Assembly: GCF_963583255.1 (NCBI RefSeq)
Contig: NC_084817.1
Span: forward strand, 10,608,121 to 10,672,120
Direction of reading: 5' to 3'
Source: Pyrus communis
Taxonomy: Eukaryota; Streptophyta; Magnoliopsida; Rosales; Rosaceae
DNA: 64,000 nucleotides
Shown: positions 32,829-45,432 of the stretch, piece after piece
Layout of the letters: each line of letters opens with the position of its first letter
How positions within the stretch are numbered: the first letter of the stretch is position 1
Notes under the pieces: model-generated
Database searches by the model: none
Seen by the model: the letters and a program-made list of their open reading frames with translations, nothing else
Told to the model about the DNA's origin: nothing
Program-made: the position numbers and the translations under genes

Positions 32829-33642
32829 TTTCTCAGGAGCTTTAGGTATTTTTCTACGGGCCTCACTCTCTCATCTCGTCTCCTCACTTTTCTGTGGCTC
32901 TCTGCGTCTCTCAGGTGAACTCACTAGGGTTTCATCACCCCTCTTTTCTCAATTAAAAACCTAATCTTTCCCCATGTATTCGCATTTTTATGCTCCGTAC
33001 GTACATGGTTGCAGTAGAAAATTTGAAGTTTTGTTATTTTTTTTCGTTAGTTTTGTTGTTGATATGATTGTAAATTCATTAGTTGGAAAGTTCGATGAGA
33101 AATAAAGTGAAATATGTTTTCAATTTAGCTCGATAATGTAGTTATCATGTTTTGCGCATGCATTTGGGTTTAGGGGTTGTGGAAATTTAGCTAGGGTTTA
33201 AGGATTCGGAGCTTGATTCGGTTATTGATTAGGGATTGCTTTTGCATATTCTGATCTGGGTTTGCTTACGAAGCAGTTGCATTGGATCGATGATCAGATT
33301 TAATCTAACTGGTAACTTGGAACTTAAATATATGTCTGCATGCTTAGATTCCTGCTTCTGTTAAGTGGATTTAGTTGCAGGTTTTGGGTAGAGCCGCAAT
33401 GGTTTCTGCGGTCAAAATGATTGTTTTTCTGACGCTTGAAATACTTATTTACAGTTAGAACGTATCATATTTGTACATGGGGTGATTGAGTAATAGTTGA
33501 GTAGGTTTGTTTTTTTTTTTTTATTTTTTTTTTATTTTTAGTTTTTATCTTTGAATTTATTAGTATGACTGTGGTTGGCTCAGTGAGGTGTAATTAATTC
33601 CTTACATCAGTGGTTTGAGTTTTGTTTCTTGAAGACAAACAA

Positions 33643-36600
33643 ATGACGAAGAAGAAGAACCCCTTTGTTTTTATGGATGTGTCTGTCGATGGCGATCCTT
33701 ATGAAAGAATGGTTTTTGAGGTACTGTTCATGAACACATATATTTAGTCTAGATATTTTCTTTCGGTGTAAACTCTGTAATGAATGATGTGGATTTTGTT
33801 GTTTGTCTCAGCTCCTGCTATGTGACAATTCTTGCATTTCCTAATGAGTTTGACCTTTATCATTTTTTGGTGATTGCTTTACAGCTTTTCCCTGATGTTG
33901 CTCCCAAGACTGCGGAAAATTTTCGTGCTCTATGTACAGGTAATATATATCATTTGGTTCAGAACATATTTGTTATCTTTTTATATGGGATTCTGTAACC
34001 ACCATGTTTACATGAATTGCTCTATGGACTTAAACAATTCTTATAATCAATTTCTTGTATCGCTTCTGAGATTGCACTTTTGTTCCTTCTTTGGGGATGT
34101 TATTATACATTATCATACTAAAATCAGAAGGCTTTCTGTTCTCATATATTTGTTATTTTATTGAATACTCAGGAGAGCAGGGAATCGGTCCAAAAAGTGG
34201 AAAACCACTGCACTACAAAGGGTCCTTTTTCCATCGTATTGTAAAAGGTTATATCACACAGGTATGCCTCCTCATCTTACTTTTTAGATTCGTCTTCCAT
34301 ACAATTTTCTGGTTGAGCATGACTTAGCAGTGGTTTGTCTATCAGTTACCCTTGTTTATGCTGTAGGATACAGGGCTGATGGTCACGACTGCTTTTCTTG
34401 TGATATAGTTTTAAGGTTGTACTTACTAAGTTGTATATCCTTGAAATTTACTAGCTTTGTCATGCCCAAACCAATTTTGTTACACATATCCTTTATAACT
34501 TAGAGGGATTAATGAACGTTGTCCATTTTGCAGGGTGGCGATTTTGTGAAAAGAGATGGTAAGTATTATAATTATCTCTTTCCTGCAGCCATTACATTTA
34601 ATGTGTTATTCCAGCTTGCACATTAAATCTGGGCCAAAATCAATATCACATTCTTGTCTGAATTCATGTTTGTTACTAAAAACACCATTTCTTTGAAGAT
34701 GGACTGAGAAAAAAAGTGTTGATATGAGTTGGTTCAAGAAACAAGCACAGAATTTCAAGAAATTTTATAAGCATTAAAAGGTTGATGTCGGTTATGCAAG
34801 ACTTATTTTCAAGCATGATGTTTATAGTAGTGTTTGAACATATAATTACCAAAAGTGAGATGGCAGAGTGCAGCCTGTTTAAGATAAATGCTGTTATATA
34901 AACATTTTCAATAAGGCTTCCATATACCGACAATACAGAGAATTATATTTATGTTGATTAGGAAATTTATATTGGAAAAATACAGAGGCTGCTTTGTGCT
35001 CCTGGGATTCCGAGTCGACCAAATACTCTAGTTTTGGTATAATCATTGGATATCAAGTCCTAAATGTGTTTGCTAGGTTATAACTCTGATTGTTTCTTGT
35101 TTATAGTGAAAGAATATGGCTCCATTATGTATGTGCAAATGCCTTTTATCTTATTGTCCTGGGCTTTTGGTTTAGGATTTAATTAACAAGTCATGTCATT
35201 TAAACGCGTATAAGTTCTGGAAAATTAGAAGGGTCTCACTTGAGCTAAAAATGAAGTGGTATAGAACTGGGTGGAGAGATAGATAACTAGAATAGGTTGT
35301 CAACACAAAAAATTCCAACTCCCTTCCAACACACCCCCACCCCCCAACACACAAATGTCTTTAGACTTGGACGAGGATCAATCCGTGGTGAGCTGACCTA
35401 GAAGCATAAAGGGCATCTTGGCTGCATAGGCAGTATCAGGTGTTTTGATATATTTATTTCTTGAAATTGTTTATGGCTAATCAAACTGAAAACCACAATT
35501 TTAAATTTTTGGTGGAATAATTGATTTGTTTTAATATTAAAAAAAACTACCAATGATGACTTTATTTTTGTAATGCTGTATACCCTAGTGATACCAAAGC
35601 ATGGTGGAAGGTCTCTTTTAACATGACTTGAGTCTGAGTTTTACTGGTCTTTTATGTTTGTTCTGTAGGCACAGCTGGTGAAAGCATTTATGGTGAGACG
35701 TTTCCAGGTAATTGTGACAACAGTAACTGCATGATCTGTGTCTGTGCAATATTTCTATAAGCAAAATTACAACTCTTGCTTATCACTAAACTATGGTTGT
35801 AGCTCTATTCACTCTCTGTCCCTACTTTTTTAAGTTTGTGATCATGTCTCACTGTCACAAGCTTCCTTGAGTAGGGATTGTAATACTCACTACTCAGGGA
35901 ACTGTAGTCTATGAACTCGTAGAATTATCTTGAAATTGTTAAGTATTTCAATTAGTATGTGTGTTCTCAAGTCTAGTTAAGTATTAATTCAATGCTATTT
36001 AATTTGGGGATACTTCTGAGTATTAATAGTGTCAGTTAACTTTGCTTCAGATGAGTCACCTGTGCTCAAACACTCTGGACCTGGCCTTCTATCTATGCCT
36101 GTTGCTGTTCGTGACTCTTTAGGTTCTCATTTCAACATCACTTTTGCAGCTAATCGTAGCCTTGACAGGTATGCTTTCATTTTCATATTTTTTGTTTTTA
36201 CTTTCTTTTACTTTGGTTTTGTTCGCTTGTGTAAATATTCTTACTTTTTGCCATTTAGTAGGCAGTTTTATAAAGTTGTTGGTGACTTATGATTTCCTCA
36301 GACTGTTAAATATCAGATGAGAGGTTGTGGATTCTTCAGTCTAATTACTGTTGTGTATCATTGTACAGAAAGAATATAGTTTTTGGGAAGCTTGCACAAG
36401 GGCATGAGGTCCTGAAAAAGATTGAAAATGCGGGTGATGAAGATGGGAATCCAACTGTATTAGTTAAAGTGATCAATTGTGGTGAATATAACGAAGGTAA
36501 CAGTTATGGAGAAACTACTTCGGTGTTGTCTTTTAATTTCTCAGCAATATGAAAAAATATTGGTATCTAAGGGTTATCAAAACCCTAACTTTTCCTTTGA

Positions 36601-39600
36601 TACCATGCGTTTTCTTTGTTATTATTTTTACTTATTGTTTGTATGTGCAGACATAAAGAGAGCAAGTAAAGTGAAAGTTGGGAAGGATGCTTCGTCAGAA
36701 GCTAATAGTCATGAACTGAGGCGAAGGGTTAAACACAAAAAATCTTCCAAAGATAGAAGGAAGAGGGGGAGAAGGAGATATGATTCATCTGAATCAGACA
36801 GTTCCTCAGATTCTGAATCTGAGTCATCTGAGTCAGATAGTGAGTCTGACTCAGATGTGTCCTCATCATCTTATGCTAGTTCTTCAAGTGATGACAGGCG
36901 TAAGAAAAGAAAGAGATCTTCTAAAAGGGACAAGCATAGACACGGAAAGAGGCGGGATAAAAGGCGTGACAAAAAGCGAAGGCGGCATGATAAGAAATCG
37001 AAGATCAGATCAAAAAGGTTGTATGCTTAATATTATTTGTAATTCAAAAGTTATTTTATGGTTTCACCCTTGTTGTTCAGACTTTTTCACATGAAAATAC
37101 TTTTTTTGTTCTTGCCACTTGAGCAGTATCTCATGTAAGGCTACTAGTCGTTGCCGTTTTAGTAGTTAATGTCCTCTCCTAATATGTTCTTTTTAATAGG
37201 AAACCTAGTTTAAGAAATGGTATAGGTTTTATAAGGACTTAAATTCGCACTTTGCTGATATTTTTTTTCTGTTCTCAAGGGCATCACACGGTCATACTGA
37301 TTCTGAGAGTGAAATTAAAAGTGAAAGTAGCTGTGAAGATGATGGCCTTGATGCCAAAAGGAAGGATCAAAAGTCTAAGAAGTTCTCTGAAAAATCTGGT
37401 ACTTTAACTAATTTCTTCGGCATTCTTGAGCTGTGGTACTATTGGTTATTATAATTGTTCTATCTCACCTTCGAGATGATAGTAGTTTATTTGCTTGCAT
37501 GATCTTTCTAGATCGAGATTTTACTTGTTTACCTTTCCTTTTGCAAATTAGGTTTTTATATTAGGTGGGTGGGGTTGATATTTGTTTTGGAGAAAGTTAG
37601 CAAATATAGCATTTGGTGTCTGGGTTTGCTATACCTACAGGTCCTGGGGTTCAGCATTTTATTGATGAATCGGTCAAAGCTATCCTTATCACGTATGTGA
37701 CCTGCATTTTTCAAGCTTGTTATATTTTTACTTTTGGTGGGTTGATCTTGAATATCTGTTTTGTTGTGGCATTGGATTGTTAATGTTGAACGTTGTGCCT
37801 AATGGAAAATGAATTTAAGCTGAGATGATTTAGGACATTCTTACAATGGGTCAATGCCCCCAAGCCGACCTGTGACACTGTTTTCATTGTCTTACTAATT
37901 GATTTGTGTTTTGTTCTCATGGTTTTTGGTAATTTCTGCTGTTGGAAACCAACCACTTGTTGCAGGTGAAGGTGATGCTTCAATCTACCCTAAGAAGAGG
38001 GAGGAAGCTGAAGTGCTTGTGAAAGACGGTGCATATCCTAAGGAGAATGGAGAGCAGCGGAGCAATGGACTTGCAGGTGGTAAATATGACAAAAGTGCAG
38101 ATAGACAGCCTGACATAGTTGATGATCACCCAGGCAAATCTAGGTCTTCTTTCCATTCTCGTCACACCTCAGTTATTCTTTATGCTTACCAATTCTTCCA
38201 GATCTGGTATTTTATTGAAAGTTGATCTGCAGGAGCCGAAGCTTCAGTCCTAAGAGGGCCATGAGTAAGAGTATGAGTCTTAGTCCCAGGAGGAGTCTGA
38301 CCAAGAGCCCAAGTTTAAGTCGCAAACGGAGTGAGAGCAGGAGTTCGAGTGTTAGTAGAAGCCCTCCTCCTCCCCCTCAAAGGAGCAGGAGCATCAGCAG
38401 GAGTCCTGTTAGAAGCGATAGCAGTAGAAGCCCAGCCAGAGGTTTCAACCAAAAACCAATGAAGGGCTGGAAGGGAAGGAGTCCAGTGAAAGCCCGGTCT
38501 CAAAGAAGCATAAGCAGGAGCCCTGTAAGCAGGAGCCCATCATATGGCAAAAGCCCAGTAAAAGTTCCAAGAAGCATAAGCGGAAGTCCACCTAGAAAAC
38601 CACCACATAAATCAATTAGCAGAAGCCCTGCCAGAGCTTCAAGCACAAGCAGAAGTCCACCAAGAAAATCATTGCACAAATCAAATAGTAGAAGCCCTGT
38701 AAGAGTTGCAAGAAGCAGAAGCCCAGTTATATCTTCTCGAAGGAGAGCAAGCAGAAGCCCTGTAAGAGTCTCAAGAACTAGAAGCCCAGTTAGATATTCT
38801 CGAAGGAGTGCAAGCAGAAGCCCTGTAAGAGTATCAAGAAGCAGAAGCCCAGTTAGATCTTCTCGAAGGAGTGCAAGCAGAAGTTCAGGTAGGTTTCCTT
38901 CTAGGAAAACTGCTAGCCGCAGTCCGCTGAGGGCCCCAAGCGGGAATAACCGTCGCAGCTATTCAAGGAGTCCTAGCCCAGTAGCGCGTAGGGTAAGATC
39001 GCCTTTATCACCAGATCGGGGGAGGAGCTTGTCAAGAAGTGCTTCACCTGATGCCTCACCAAAGCGCGTTAGAAGAGGGCGGGGTTTCAGTCAGCGGTAC
39101 TCTTATGCACGGAGGTACAGAACCCCTTCTTTGTCTCCTCCTGTGAGATCTTATCGTTATGGTGGTGGTCGAAGTGATCGTGACAGGTAATTGCAAGTCA
39201 TTTATTTATTTTTATAAGTTCTTTTACCATCGTCTAGTGTAGATGATGTGGTGATTGACTGCGAACTTTGTTTTTGCATTGCAATTGCACATAATGTGCA
39301 TGCCCAATTTGTGTTTCTAGGTATTCAAGTTATAGAAGGTCCAGGTATTCTCCGAGGCGCTATAGAAGCCCACCAAGAAGAACACCTCCTAGGTATGTTT
39401 ATCGCCCTCTTATAAGCTGCTGCTTCATATACTGTGCTGGACTAGTATTCAGGCTGCTTATGTTGAAGTTGGTGAATTTGTGGAGTCCGAGTTTCCATAA
39501 AAGATATAATGCATTTGTGATAAAACTTATTGGGATTTAGCCACGTATCTTTCTTCGTGCCTTATGATTGTGTTTCTCCCTTGGTCATTTTGTTTGTGGT

Positions 39601-39991
39601 TGGATCATATAGAGACGGGTGATTCCATTTAACTTGTATCTGCAGATACAGAAGCAGAAGAAGCAGAAGTCCAGTATCACGTAGCCCCCGTTACCGCAGC
39701 CGAAACTATAGTCGTAGCAGTAGCCCCATCAGGAGCCGTAGCCCAGTGCAAAGTCGTAGCCCCATTCAGAGCCGCAGTCGTTCTCCAGTGGAGGTGGGTA
39801 GATCACACGTCTCTCCTCGGGTTGAGAGGGCAAGATCTTCATCCAGAAGCAGAAGCCCATCAAGGTCGAGATCAAGGTCCTCATTGGATTCCAGATCCCC
39901 AATTCGGACGGGCAAAAGCAGGTCCAGGTCATCATCAGGAAGCCCAATAGGGAAGAAGGGCCTGGTTTCGTACGATGATGTTTCCCCTTAG
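33643..39991 (+). CDS. CYP63: SR-rich peptidyl-prolyl isomerase, CYP63/CYP95 type, 855 aa
   Basis: Thirteen exons: 33643-33720, 33885-33939, 34173-34261, 34534-34558, 35669-35707, 36051-36168, 36369-36496, 36651-37017, 37280-37398, 37966-38143, 38233-39186, 39321-39392 and 39646-39991. All introns are GT-AG and the exons sum to 2568 nt, 855 codons plus stop. Residues 1-177 are a cyclophilin domain ([22 protein letters not shown]). Residues about 190-260 are acidic/basic Ser-rich, and 340-840 hold dozens of RSPxR-type repeats. The plant family acts in the nucleus with SR splicing factors and prolyl-isomerises targets. Arg66 and Gln74 match the catalytic Arg55 and Gln63 of human CypA. The CypA residues Phe113, Trp121 and His126 are replaced by Asn124, Ser132 and Asn137. 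The symbol is by family resemblance; CYP95 is the alternative. Confidence 0.9.
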
Positions 39992-40583
39992 TCGAGTTAA
40001 GCGATGACATCGTAGTAACAACGGAGTTGTTTTGATCCACTTTTGATGGAGTTGGCCATTGATAGTTTTTACCGGTGTTATCAGACTAGCTTAGATTATA
40101 AATGATTGGAATGCTTAAGCGTATGGGTTGAGAAATGAGTATTACTTGGGGTACCTTGAGGGACGTGATATCGTTGAAGCTGTTTTATTGTAGGTGTATT
40201 TCACCCGTGAGGATTGTGGATCTTGTGCTGCTAGATCATCATACTTCTGTGCCTCATTAATTCGAGTTAGTATGATTTGTTATACTTTCGAAAGTGCTTT
40301 TCATAATTGGCTTTTTCAGGTTTTGCTGTACTTTTGAATGTGCTTTTTTCATATTTGGCTTTTTCAGGTTTTGAGGGTCTCTAGTCTCGGGGGTTTGGTC
40401 GTTATTTGTTACTTTGAAATATATGAATTTGGCATATCGATGTTTAGAAAATTTGATGGAAATGCAAATTTAGGATTGAAGTGAAGTGTGTTTACAGTTT
40501 ACTCCGTTATTCGATGTTCGAGGTTCTGACTCCGAATCGTACTTCTAATACCGGAAGCATTTTTTAGGGTTTCTATTTGCACG

Positions 40584-41065
40584 CTAAATGGAATGAATGA
40601 GCATTAGGAATAAAGCCAGCTGACTAGCAGGAATGGAAGAAACACACAAAGACACCCAATTACATGTAGAGGAATGCACCGGAGGCCTTGGACCCAAATT
40701 CAAATGGGAGGAGAAATATACCGCTCGGGCAAATAGGTAATAACCAAACACATGTAGCATCGACTCCGAAGAGGAACTACAAAGAATACAAATATTGTCC
40801 ACCGCCACCCCTTTTTTCTCCAAATTAGCAAGAGTAGGTAGAATGTTGAGGCAAGCCCTCCAAACGCACATTTTCGCCTTATCAGGGATATTAGCCTTCC
40901 ATATAGAGACACCAGTAGTGCTCGGATGCGAAACAGAAGCCTGATTACGCATACAGTAAGCAACGTTATATGCACTTTTTGACCGAAAATAATCCTTTGG
41001 AGTCATAGTGCCACATCAACTTATCCGGAGGTAATATGCCGCTCAACGGAATTGATAGGATCAAT
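40584..41065 (-). pseudogene. LINE fragment with zf-RVT domain
   Basis: The minus-strand frame 41006-40584 contains SIWKANIPDKAKMCVWRACL, LPTLANLEKKGV and CILCSSSSES. This is the zinc-binding domain found at the 3' end of plant non-LTR reverse transcriptases. Upstream on the same strand, to about 41065, a second frame reads LPPDKLMWHYDSKG, separated from the first by a frameshift in an A-run. No reverse transcriptase core is present, so it is a 5'-truncated, decayed copy. Confidence 0.75.
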
Positions 41066-41079
41066 GAAGCATCACAGTA

Positions 41080-41230
41080 CCAAATCATGACAGCTATAAG
41101 TTAGAGGTCTTAGGTTCGATTTTCATTAAAAGCGAATTTGAACCACATTATTAATAGTCCATTGTGAAGCTAAGCCCACCCCCACCCCCATTAGTGTAGA
41201 TAATATCGTTTATTAAAAAAAAAAAAAAAA
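41080..41230 (+). repeat. 5'-truncated SINE
   Basis: GGTTCGATTTT near 41112 resembles a pol III B box. It is followed by a body ending GTGTAGATAATATCGTTTATT and an A-tract (about 41215-41230). This matches the layout of tRNA-derived plant SINEs. The A box is missing. Confidence 0.55.
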
Positions 41231-41308
41231 CTTTATACAGAAACACAATTCCAAGGGGACTTAACTAATTTTTAAAGAAAAATTGGTTTAAATGATCATA
41301 CCTAAAAT

Positions 41309-41415
41309 ACTTACATGTATTTAATACAATTATAACGGTTATATATAATTGATGTCATTTAATACAATCACAATATGATCGTCCAAATTGTGATTGTATT
41401 GAATACATGTAAGTA
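41309..41415. repeat. small foldback repeat
   Basis: ACTTACATGTATTTAATACAAT at the left is inverted at 41394-41415 with one or two mismatches. An inner inverted pair CAATCACAAT/ATTGTGATTG lies inside. It may be a MITE. No target duplication was determined. Confidence 0.6.
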
Positions 41416-41690
41416 TTGTAGACAAATCCCACAATAGTTAATCTAATCAAAATAGATATTGAAGGCAACAATTAAAGATTGAAGATATAATAATCACTTA
41501 TGGATCGACATGCTAAAAATTAATCATTTCAAGGATAACTAGTTTGAATGAACCAAACACTGCCTAAGCCAAACCTTAGCTAGCTTAGTATCCAACAAAA
41601 ATACTTGTAGCTCAGTGGTAAACTGGTAATTACCAGCTTTACCCGATACAAAAGGTTAATAACTGACCCGACCCGAGAAAGCAAAAGTTC

Positions 41691-41698
41691 TATAAATA
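41691..41698 (+). promoter_or_regulatory. TATA box of the COX5B gene
   Basis: TATAAATA lies 134 nt upstream of the start codon, a normal distance for a short-leader plant gene. Confidence 0.65.
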
Positions 41699-41824
41699 GC
41701 GGCAAATCCTCATTTGTTTAGTTTGTCAGTTACTCGCGCGTACAAAATTTGGCAATTGCAGCGTCCCGCACTCCGCAGAGGAGAAATAGTCAAAAACCAC
41801 CAACAAATACGACGCACCGCGAGA

Positions 41825-43460
41825 ATGTGGAGGCGCGTGGTATCTACTTCCCCGGCTCAGCTCCAAAACCTCGCCGCCTCAGCCTCACGCAGATTCTCGT
41901 CTCTCAATCACACCCGTAGGTTCGTAATCTCCTCAGCGTCTTCCCCTTCGTCCACGCCGTTGCCCAAATCCGCTCCTCCCGCCGCTCCCCACATTGCCTC
42001 CGCTTCCACCTCCCGTGCGTTTCCAGTTCGTTCCTTTTTTTATACGTTGTTCTGATCTCGATTAGGTTGTTGCTTTCTGTTTGGTTCCCGGGAAAATGTA
42101 GGCACGTTAAGAATTCTCTGATCTCTCGAAATGAGAAGGCGGATTACGCGCTAATGGTTGTGATTAATTTGTTGATCAAAATTTGAAATTCCTCACATTG
42201 AAACCCTAATCCTTTGAGCGGTCTCAAGAATTGGAGATTTTATATATAATGTGTTAGATTTATATTCTTTTTGTGGTGAATTCAGCTCTGAAGAAAAACC
42301 CTCAGGAAGCTAATCCGACCGCTACCGGTCACGAGCTTGAGGAGCTTGCTGCCGAGCTTGAGGTTGATAATTACGATTGCTGTGTTGTGATTTGTATCGA
42401 ACTATATAAAGATACGAGAGTTTGCTTAATTACTGGCTAATCTCATTATATGCAGGGAAGGGACGTTCTTGAAATCAATTATCCTGTTGGTCCTTTCGGT
42501 ACCAAGGTAGTCGTTCTATTTGATCTCATGGATTTCATTTTTGTTATAGTTAGTCGGTAAATAGGAACTTCGAGAGTTTCTGACATGTTCTTGCTGCATC
42601 ATTCGCAAGTATACATGATAAATGTGGTTTGCACCATGATTGGAAGTTTAATGTTGCCAGATTTTGTGTTTCAACATTCTACGCCATCGCTTGCCATGGG
42701 CATCTCGCTTTACCAAAATAGTACTAATCGTCTTAATCTTCTTTGAACTGCCAAAGAGCGATGGACCGATGGTTTCATAGTTGTTCTTGAAGTTCCAAAT
42801 ACCTGCCTTTTCATTGAAGGAATAAAAACATTTGCTTATCAATATCAAATCTTTTCGTGCACTCTGCCTCTCATTTCCTTATGTACACGTCAAATGGATG
42901 TGAAAGTGTATAAATCTGTGCACGACATCTTCCGTTTAACTGGAAATATGTGGTGGTCTTCAATCAACTTTCTCATGTAACTAATCTTACTATACTTTCT
43001 ATGTCGTAGGAAGCACCTGCGATCGTCAAGTCTGTCTATGACAAAAGAATAGTTGGATGCCCTGGTATTGAGGGAGGAGGTAAAGTTCTCCATTTAGATA
43101 CATAATTTTAATTTTTTTGATCACTGGTCAAATGAAGTCATTCCGAAGGTACGGTTAACTGTAATTTCCGAACATTTATGTTTGCAGATGATGAGCATGA
43201 TGTCGTGTGGTTTTGGCTGGAGAAAGGAAAGCCATACGAATGCCCTGTCTGTACCCAAGTTTTTAAGGTGACTTGCTGAGTCTGACTATTTCCTTTTACC
43301 TTTAATCCCTCTTCGTGTCGAAGGTCTTTTCTTTCTTTCTCCATACATCTAAGTATATAGATGAACTGGTGCTTGAATAAGTTGACTGATCCAATTTGTG
43401 ATAAATTTTTAACAGCTGCAAGTGGTTGGCAAAGGAGGTCCTCCAGATGGTCACCATTGA
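41825..43460 (+). CDS. COX5B: cytochrome c oxidase subunit 5b, mitochondrial, 170 aa
   Basis: Six exons: 41825-42014, 42286-42362, 42456-42506, 43010-43079, 43188-43267 and 43416-43460. All introns are GT-AG and the exons sum to 513 nt. Residues 1 to about 60 are rich in Ser, Ala and Arg and start MWRRVVST, a mitochondrial transit peptide. The mature part has VGPFGTKEAPAIVKSVYDKR, the C123 region (VGCPG), the plant motif EHDVVWFWLEKGK and the zinc site CPVC at 148-151, ending GGPPDGHH. The protein is a nuclear-encoded subunit of complex IV in the inner mitochondrial membrane and carries a structural zinc. The upstream in-frame ATG at 41714 lies just after the TATA box and is not used in this model, because the family starts MWRR. 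Confidence 0.95.
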
Positions 43461-44205
43461 TTCGGCTGACAAGTTTCTTGCGCAAATAAAAATTTGATTT
43501 ACGTGATTTTGTGGGTGGGGGGCAGTCTTTTATACTGTGTAGCTTCAATAATTATTTTCTGGTTTGTTTTTCGGGGATCCGTAGTTCTTAAAGAGATTTT
43601 GTCCGACGTTTTTGTCGGTGATAATTTTGGTTTCATGGTCAGTTCAATAGAACTGGATTCATTTGAGTGGCTGATAATTTTGGATTGTGTACGAAGATCA
43701 AAATAATTGAGTAGATTGTTTTTAAAATAAAAATTAATGACTACATGTCAATCGTAATACATCTCATAATCTTGTCTTTGTATTTAGCTATTCGAGGATG
43801 CTGTTGTGTGTTATCAAAATCCAACATCAACAGTTTAGAAACTTGTGTTACTCCAATCGTTTTCTTCTTTTCTCTTATTTCATACTGGGAAGTGATCACT
43901 GCACGCCGTTTTCTTCCCCTTACTTATTTTTGATCTTTGCGTTCAATAAATCAAATAATAATCAATAAGCAAAAGTAAACATGGGGGGTAAAGTGGATAA
44001 AATTTGTGGATTTTAATGTCTCTGGCCTTTGGAATATGCTCTAGAACTGCTACTTATGAGACCCCAAGACCAAAGAGTTTTGGAGGTTAATCCAAAGAAT
44101 TTGATGCAACTATGCATTGGAATCATCTAATTTTTGTCTCAAGGCTTAAATGTGTGTGATCATTTTCATGGTAATTGTATGCAAAGCTTCAACCCTAAAG
44201 ACTGC
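43461..44205. other. COX5B 3' UTR and intergenic sequence
   Basis: No gene. An AATAAA-like signal (CAATAAATC) occurs near 43945, too far to be certain. Confidence 0.4.
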
Positions 44206-45108
44206 TTAAGCATGCCTGCCCCTGCCCTGAAACCAGTACTCCCAACGATGTCAGCTCCTCGGATACGCGAGGCAATTGGGCAGTGCTTCTCGGAGACTCA
44301 GTCTGACTCTCCTGAAGTGCAGCTGAAGGCTCTCCACACTTTAGTTTCCATCACCAAGGTGAGTTCCCAAAACAGGAACTTGGTTGCACAAACGGAATGA
44401 GCCATCCCCGCCTTACTTGCCCTCTCGAAATCTTCCTGCGACAACATTTAGATTCTCTCGTTGTCTGTCCTCTTCAACCTGTCCCTGAACCCTGATCTGA
44501 AGCAATCTCTGCTTTACCACCTGAATTCGATAATTGCCTCCTTGACCTCCGAGGAGTCCGACAGAGTAGCTTCCTCTCTGGTTTGTAGTTTGGCAATGCT
44601 TGACAAGAACAATGCTAAATTTGGCGTAGCAGGTACCATTCAGTTACTAGTCAAGGCCATTTCCGGGTCTGGCAGTCCTGTTGCTCATCACCTCCTCAGC
44701 TCTCTAGCTGAGCTTGTTCAGTTCCACAGGAACTGCACTTTGGCAGTGAGAGAAGGAGCTGTTGAAGCGCTCATCCAAGTGGTGGGGTGAAGTGACAGCG
44801 AGGATCTAGCCTGAACTTCTCTCCTGGTTCTTGGCCTTCTTGCTAGGTTTGATGAAGGGCTGAATGTTTGAGCAAAACCAACCAAATTGTGAGCTTAATG
44901 GTAGAAGTGTTCAAGGGGAGGTGCATGCTGAGTAAGGAAGGTGCAGCTGAAATCCTGCTGCTCCTGTTTGATGAAAGTGAGGGCTGCGTAAGAGACGCTT
45001 TGAGGCTGCCAGACTTCTCAACTTTGGGCGGCGTTGCTGATGAAGAAGATCATGGAGGCTGACTTGGATTCTTATGTGGATGGGAACTCCATGTTTTCTG
45101 AGTGGTAA
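44206..45108 (+). pseudogene. broken intronless ARM-repeat (U-box 45/7-like) gene copy
   Basis: Translated frames show armadillo-type repeats: PRIREAIGQCFS, SPEVQLKALHTLVSITKVS, LSLSVLFNLSLNPDLKQSL, SLVCSLAMLDKNNAKFGVAG, HLLSSLAELVQFHRNCTLAV and KEGAAEILLLLFDESEGCVR. This matches the C-terminal ARM region of plant U-box E3 ligase-like proteins. Stops occur at 44398, 44449 and 44788 and the frame shifts near 44868 and 45040. The tail DLDSYVDGNSMFSEW ends at a stop at 45106-45108. No introns are present, and a short A-tract follows at about 45233, so it may be a processed copy. The family normally mediates protein-protein contacts in ubiquitination; this copy cannot. Confidence 0.85.
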
Positions 45109-45432
45109 CTGGTTGTAGAGAGTTCAGGACTAGGTGTAGCCAAGTTGGCTACAATACTGTAATTGTCCTTATGCCTCCAAGATCGAATTCCTCTCTTGTT
45201 AGTTAAATAAGATTATTGAAATATCGTTCGAATAAAAAAAAGTTAAGATATTAAAATGAAATTATGGTCTTAACTCATCTGAATCAAAACTCCCATCATG
45301 CTTATGAACATATGCCATCACCATATGGGCTGTACAATTGTAATAGATTAGTTCTAGATTTTAAGTGTGTCGTAGTTTCTAGATTCAAGTATTGAAGACA
45401 TGCACATCAAGGCATATATTGCATAATCATAT
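45109..45432. other. 3' UTR-like tail of the ARM pseudogene and spacer
   Basis: No gene. The A-tract at 45233-45241 may mark the end of the inserted transcript copy. Confidence 0.4.

Noticed and set aside
36479..37030. Open frame of 183 codons beginning in a cyclophilin intron.
   Set aside because: Only the part from 36651 is exon 8; the first part is intron 7.
41607..41640. TAGCTCAGTGGT, resembling a tRNA A box.
   Set aside because: No cloverleaf, B box or acceptor stem follows; it is probably the start of a truncated SINE.
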